Source of the DNA: Haliclona indistincta | Lineage: Eukaryota; Porifera; Demospongiae; Haplosclerida; Chalinidae | Direction: 5' to 3' | Assembly (NCBI GenBank): GCA_964017065.1 | Contig: OZ024784.1 | Span: 13,683,152-13,747,151, forward strand | DNA length: 64,000 bases | In this document: positions 61,148-64,000 of the stretch, piece after piece | Layout of the letters: every line of letters starts with the position of its first letter | Numbering within the stretch: the first letter of the stretch is position 1 | Notes under the pieces: generated by a model | Told to the model about the DNA's origin: nothing | Databases searched by the model: none | The model's input: only the letters and a program-made list of their open reading frames with translations | Program-made: the position numbers and the translations under genes

Positions 61148-62167
61148 ATGTTAGTATCAGTGTTTACTGCAGTGATAGCTGTACTAGTAACCATTAGTGG
61201 TGCTACCCTCCCTCAGTTCTCATGGGATACTCTACCAGTGTTCTTCCACTCCTCCAACTCTAGTGGGCCATACTCTGCTGATGCTATTCGTGTGATATCC
61301 AAGTATTCAATGGTTACTATTGAGAAATGGCAGGGCCATGATATGAAGAATGTGGATGATGAAGATTAGCAATGAAAGCTATAAAGCAAGCTAATCCAAA
61401 AGTTGCCACATATTTCTACATGAACTCTGTCAAGGATCGTCCAGAAATGACACGCATGGCACGTGAATTGCAACAGCATCAAGATTGGATCCTACACAAT
61501 GACGATGGCAAGCCAGTGAAGACTTCTCGATTTATTGTGTTCGATCAATCCAATCCTGATGTGAGGCAGTGGTGGTTGAAGACATGTTTGGATGCTGTAT
61601 CAGCAGCTGATGGAGATGGTTGTTACTGTGACTCTTCACAAAGCACTGACTCAGCTTTCCCAAATGTTTCTGCAACTAAAATGCAAGAGTGGTCTAAAGG
61701 ATTACTCACTGACTCAAGACGTGCAAGAAAAATTAGGAAACGACGAACTCCTAATAGGCAAGGTTCCTGATCAGCCATATGTGAAGGCAGTTCAGATTGA
61801 GGCTTTTCAACCCAACAATAGATCGATCAATTCTCTAATGGAAGGAGTGAAGAATGGCAAAGTGATGCAAGCACATGTTGGTCTCACCCAAGACTGTAAA
61901 GGAGATATAACCAACGTTCTTGCTGCCTTCCTGATAGGAGCTGGTAACAGTGGTAAGTACTCATATTATGGATGTGGTGACTGGCGTGCTTCAGGAAATG
62001 ATAATACTCCATGGTACTGGAGACCAGAGTTTGACCATCCTCTTGGTGAACCAGTCGGTCTACCATCATACACTGATGGGATGTGGAAACGAACATTTGC
62101 ATCTGGAACAGAAGTGATGTTTGATACATCCACAAATAAAGGAACAATCCAATGGACCAAATCCTAA
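61148..62167 (+). pseudogene. secreted GH-like protein, copy 1 (disrupted)
   Basis: Aligns throughout to the intact copy at 62314. A 10-bp deletion after GATGATGAAGAT at 61366 creates an immediate TAG. A 2-bp deletion near 61710 (ACTCACTGACTC versus ACTCACACTGACTC) restores the original frame, which then stays open to the family C-terminus GTIQWTKS. A 3-bp loss and a 9-bp gain also occur. The signal peptide is present. As read, only about 73 residues would be made, so this is a probable pseudogene. Confidence 0.8.
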
Positions 62168-62313
62168 TTTTTTGCTGCATGTATCTATAATGCTAGATGT
62201 ATATATTGCATTTGTGCTCATGTATTGAATTATCTAATCAATGAAGCAATGATTTTTGTTTTATGGGGAAGGTTATTCATACAACATGTGACACGACACG
62301 ACTAACAGGCAAG

Positions 62314-63345
62314 ATGTTGGTAACAGTGTTTGCTGCAGTGATAGCTGTACTAGTAACCACTAGTGGTGCTACCCTCCCTCAGTTCTCATGGGATACTCTA
62401 CCAGTGTTCTTCCACTCCTCCAACTCTAGTGGACCATACTCTGCTGATGCTATTCGTGTGATATCCAAGTATTCAATGGTTACTATTGAGAAATGGCAGG
62501 GCCATGATATGAAGAATGTGGATGATGAAGATCAGATGGTGCTAGCAATGAAAGCTATAAAGCAAGCTAATCCAAAGGTTGCCACATATTTCTACATGAA
62601 TTCTTTCAAGGATCGTCCAGAAATGACACGCATGGCTCGTGAATTGGAACAGCATCAAGATTGGATCCTACACAATGACGATGGCAAGCCAGTGAAGAAT
62701 TCTCAAGGATTTCTTGTGTTTGATCAATCCAATCCTGATGTGAGGCAGTGGTGGTTGAAGACATGTTTGGATGCTGTATCAGCAGCTGATGGAGATGGTT
62801 GTTACTGTGACTCTTCACAACGCACTGACTCAGCTTTCCCAAATGTTTCTGCAACTAAAATGCAAGAGTGGTCTAAAGGATTACTCACACTGACTCAAGA
62901 CGTGCAAGAAAAATTAGGAAACGACAAACTCCTAATAGGCAAGGTTCCTGATCAGCCATATGTGAAGGCAGTTCAAATAGAGTTCTTCGAATCTAACAAC
63001 GACTCAATCATTTCTCTAATGGAAGGAGTAAAGAATGGCAAAGTAATGCAAGCACATGTTGGTCTCAGCAAAAACAACAACTGTAAAGGAGATATAACCA
63101 ACGTTCTTGCTGCCTTCCTGATAGGAGCTGGCAAGTACTCATACTATGGATGTGGTGACTGGCATGCTTCAGGAAATGATAATACTCCATGGTACTGGAG
63201 ACCAGAGTTTGACCATCCTCTTGGTGAACCAGTCGGTCTACCATCATACACTGATGGAATGTGGAAACGAACATTTGCATCTGGAACAGAAGTGATGTTT
63301 GATACATCCACAAATAAAGGAACAATCCAATGGAGCAAATCCTAA
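62314..63345 (+). CDS. secreted glycosidase-like protein, copy 2 (intact)
   Basis: Intronless, 343 residues from ATG at 62314, chosen because a typical signal peptide (MLVTVFAAVIAVLVTTSGA) starts there. The upstream in-frame ATG at 62263 would put a polar stretch before it. The body has WDTLPVFFHSSN, VTIEKWQGHD, KVATYFYMNSFKDRPEMTR, FDQSNPDVRQWWLKTC, DGDGCYCDSSQ and GKVPDQPYVKAVQIEFFESN. The alternation and conserved acidic/aromatic residues suggest a glycoside-hydrolase-like TIM barrel, but I cannot name the family with certainty. Catalytic activity is inference. Lack of introns contrasts with every other gene here. Confidence 0.8.
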   Translation: MLVTVFAAVIAVLVTTSGATLPQFSWDTLPVFFHSSNSSGPYSADAIRVISKYSMVTIEKWQGHDMKNVDDEDQMVLAMKAIKQANPKVATYFYMNSFKDRPEMTRMARELEQHQDWILHNDDGKPVKNSQGFLVFDQSNPDVRQWWLKTCLDAVSAADGDGCYCDSSQRTDSAFPNVSATKMQEWSKGLLTLTQDVQEKLGNDKLLIGKVPDQPYVKAVQIEFFESNNDSIISLMEGVKNGKVMQAHVGLSKNNNCKGDITNVLAAFLIGAGKYSYYGCGDWHASGNDNTPWYWRPEFDHPLGEPVGLPSYTDGMWKRTFASGTEVMFDTSTNKGTIQWSKS

Positions 63346-63490
63346 TTTTTTTGCTGCATGTATCTATAATGCTAGATGTATATTGCATTTGTGCTCATGC
63401 ATTGAATTATCTAGTCAATGAAGCAATGATTTTTGTTTTATGGGGAAGGTTATTCATACAACATGTGACACGACACGACTAACAGGCAAG

Positions 63491-64000
63491 ATGTTGGTAA
63501 CAGTGTTTGCTGCAGTGATAGCTGTACTAGTAACCACTAGTGGTGCTACCCTCCCTCAGTTCTCATGGGATACTCTACCAGTGTTCTTCCACTCCTCCAA
63601 CTCTAGTGGACCATACTCTGCTGATGCTATTCGTGTGATATCCAAGTATTCAATGGTTACTATTGAGAAATGGCAGGGCCATGATATGAAGAATGTGGAT
63701 GATGAAGATCAGATGGTGCTAGCAATGAAAGCTATAAAGCAAGCTAATCCAAAGGTTGCCACATATTTCTACATGAATTCTTTCAAGGATCGTCCAGAAA
63801 TGACACGCATGGCTCGTGAATTGGAACAGCATCAAGATTGGATCCTACACAATGACGATGGCAAGCCAGTGAAGAATTCTCAAGGATTTCTTGTGTTTGA
63901 TCAATCCAATCCTGATGTGAGGCAGTGGTGGTTGAAGACATGTTTGGATGCTGTATCAGCAGCTGATGGAGATGGTTGCTTTTGTGACTCTTCACAACAC
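63491..64000 (+). CDS. secreted glycosidase-like protein, copy 3 (cut by window edge)
   Basis: Nearly identical to copy 2 over the 170 codons visible, including signal peptide and upstream 70 bp. The clearest differences are at the very end (GDGCFCDSSQH instead of GDGCYCDSSQR). Unit length from copy 2 to copy 3 is 1,177 bp. The frame is open to the right edge. Confidence 0.85.
   Translation, partial: MLVTVFAAVIAVLVTTSGATLPQFSWDTLPVFFHSSNSSGPYSADAIRVISKYSMVTIEKWQGHDMKNVDDEDQMVLAMKAIKQANPKVATYFYMNSFKDRPEMTRMARELEQHQDWILHNDDGKPVKNSQGFLVFDQSNPDVRQWWLKTCLDAVSAADGDGCFCDSSQH

Noticed and set aside
62263..62313. Upstream in-frame start for secreted copy 2
   Set aside because: It would place 17 polar residues before the hydrophobic signal peptide; copies 1 and 3 support the start at the signal peptide.

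Overview
The window is animal nuclear DNA, most likely from a sponge (Porifera, probably a demosponge). Evidence: conserved animal genes split by very short GT-AG introns (often 45-100 bp), close gene packing with several head-to-head pairs, moderate AT-richness, many small fold-back or inverted-repeat elements, and lineage-style tandem families. The species cannot be fixed from the sequence. Exon limits were read by hand from splice signals, phase and family similarity, without transcripts.

Layout. 373-480: possible last exon of a gene entering from the left. 741-1061: small single-pass membrane ORF. 1834-10740 (-): complete 24-exon ASPM gene, head-to-head across about 170 bp with ATG16L (10911-13907, +). 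14180-16066 (+): tropomodulin. 16216-39384 (-): tandem array of 11 short-chain dehydrogenase loci resembling 15-hydroxyprostaglandin dehydrogenase. It contains three copies of a roughly 7.2-kb B-C-D block, flanked by gene A at the downstream end and the more diverged gene E at the upstream end. Two B copies lack an intron-1 acceptor, and the third D copy has lost its catalytic exons. Introns and spacers carry several non-autonomous DNA transposons whose empty sites can be read in sister copies.

39570-41469 (+): nucleoplasmin/nucleophosmin gene, divergent from SDR gene E. 42240-50830 (-): three thiopurine S-methyltransferase-like loci, the third a pseudogene, with a decayed SWIM/YqaJ/PHD gene (44090-45527) between the first two. 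47042-50090 holds palindromic elements and a retrotransposon scrap. 50864-54652 (+): ARMH3, with three CT microsatellites merged into its 3' splice sites. 54843-59127 (-): kelch/coiled-coil/pseudokinase fusion, divergent from the SNARE gene YKT6 (59356-60959, +). 61148-64000 (+): three tandem copies of an intronless secreted protein; the first is broken and the third is cut by the window edge.

The conserved genes serve unrelated housekeeping roles: spindle poles, autophagy, actin pointed ends, histone chaperoning, Golgi maintenance and membrane fusion. The rapidly changing part is the tandem families and the mobile elements inside them. I see no prokaryote-style operon or defence system. The least ordinary items are the kelch-pseudokinase protein, the SDR array with its datable insertions, the intronless secreted family, and the splice-site microsatellites of ARMH3.
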